DNA from: Actinophytocola sp036555685
Lineage (GTDB): Bacteria > Actinomycetota > Actinomycetes > Mycobacteriales > Pseudonocardiaceae
Length of the DNA stretch: 14,926 nt
NCBI RefSeq assembly: GCF_036555685.1
Contig: NZ_DATBKY010000127.1
Span: forward strand, 1-14,926
Direction: 5' to 3'
Shown here: piece after piece, positions 14,605 to 14,926 of the stretch
Numbering within the stretch: the first letter of the stretch is position 1
Layout of the letters: each line of letters begins with the position of its first letter
Made by a program: the position numbers and the translations under genes
Notes under the pieces: model-generated
Databases searched by the model: none
Seen by the model: only the letters and a program-made list of their open reading frames with translations
Told to the model about the DNA's origin: nothing

Positions 14605-14926
14605 TCAGTGGTGGTCGGCGTGCTCGACGTCCAGCAGTCCGCGCTCGATCGCGACCGCGACGGCGTCCCGGCGCTTCGTGACCCCGAGCTTGGTGTAGAT
14701 GGCCCGCACGTGTGTCTTCACGGTGTTCGCGGACACCGTGAGGTCCTCGGCGATCTCGTCGAACGAGCGCAGCGTCGGCAGCAGCCGCAGCACCGCCTGC
14801 TCCCGTGCGGTCAGCGGCACCATCGGCGGCACGTCCAGCGCGCGGCGCAACGCGAACACCCGCTCGGCGAACCGCTCCGCGGCACGGCCGAGCTTGCCCA
14901 GCTCGCTCGTCAGCAACTCGGTGATC
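14605..14926 (-). CDS. second LAL/LuxR-family regulator, C-terminal part (truncated by window edge)
   Basis: The frame is open from the end of the window to a TGA at 14605-14607, giving 106 residues of a longer protein. It holds a helical segment (LGKLGRAAERFAERVFALRRAL), matching the end of a TPR-like domain, and a LuxR/GerE helix-turn-helix: LTAREQAVLRLL, FDEIAEDLTVSANTVKTHVRAIYTKLGV, ending in VEHADHH. The helix-turn-helix closely matches that of the downstream LAL gene, including NTVKTHVRAIY-KLGV. A TTG inside the frame could be mistaken for a start, but the upstream codons read on in frame and the domain layout requires a large N-terminus beyond the window. Confidence 0.88.
   Translation of the reverse strand, partial: ITELLTSELGKLGRAAERFAERVFALRRALDVPPMVPLTAREQAVLRLLPTLRSFDEIAEDLTVSANTVKTHVRAIYTKLGVTKRRDAVAVAIERGLLDVEHADHH

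Noticed and set aside
1..14926. mobile element, CRISPR array, tRNA or biosynthetic core enzymes
   Set aside because: I looked for terminal repeats, transposase or integrase motifs, regularly spaced repeats, tRNA-like cloverleaves and synthase domains and saw none.

Overview
The window is high-GC DNA with strong third-position G/C bias, frequent GTG starts and dense gene packing. The gene families (LAL-type LuxR regulators, secreted DUF1524 nuclease, DUF6817 protein, cyclase-like/STAND ATPase) are those of a filamentous actinobacterium. Amycolatopsis or another member of Pseudonocardiaceae is my best guess, from overall style only. It reads as chromosomal sequence: I see no tRNA, rRNA, CRISPR array, transposase or integrase.

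Layout. (1) 1-1755: the last ten codons of an unidentified gene, then an MFS drug-antiporter-like transporter fused to a C-terminal universal-stress (UspA-type) domain. (2) 1844-3064: a small SRPBCC/START-like protein on the minus strand, divergent from an exported DUF1524 HNH-type nuclease. Candidate hairpin terminators lie at 1751-1807 and 3069-3107. (3) 3331-6480: a 1049-aa signalling protein with a class III nucleotide-cyclase-like N-terminus, a STAND/AAA-type ATPase and a long TPR-like C-terminus, but no DNA-binding domain. Its 5' region and first ~240 codons are less GC-rich than the rest and include two TTA codons. (4) 6523-10853: a TetR-family repressor divergent from a two-gene heterodimeric ABC exporter. 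The 97-bp gap holds two copies of a near-palindromic 18-mer flanking a recognisable promoter, so the local circuit can be read directly. (5) 10904-11428: a small DUF6817-like HD-type protein whose stop codon overlaps, through a shared palindrome, the stop of the convergent gene. (6) 11421-14926: two minus-strand LAL (MalT-like) LuxR regulators with closely similar DNA-binding domains. The upstream one is cut by the window edge. A 529-bp spacer between them holds no convincing gene.

Taken together this is an efflux and regulation neighbourhood: two export systems of different mechanism, one with its own repressor, beside three large signal-transduction ATPases. The best-supported new observation is the dual TetR operator. 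The most intriguing gene is the cyclase-STAND-TPR protein with TTA codons. I found no clearly novel multi-gene defence or biosynthetic system, and all family assignments come from reading sequence by eye, without database searches.
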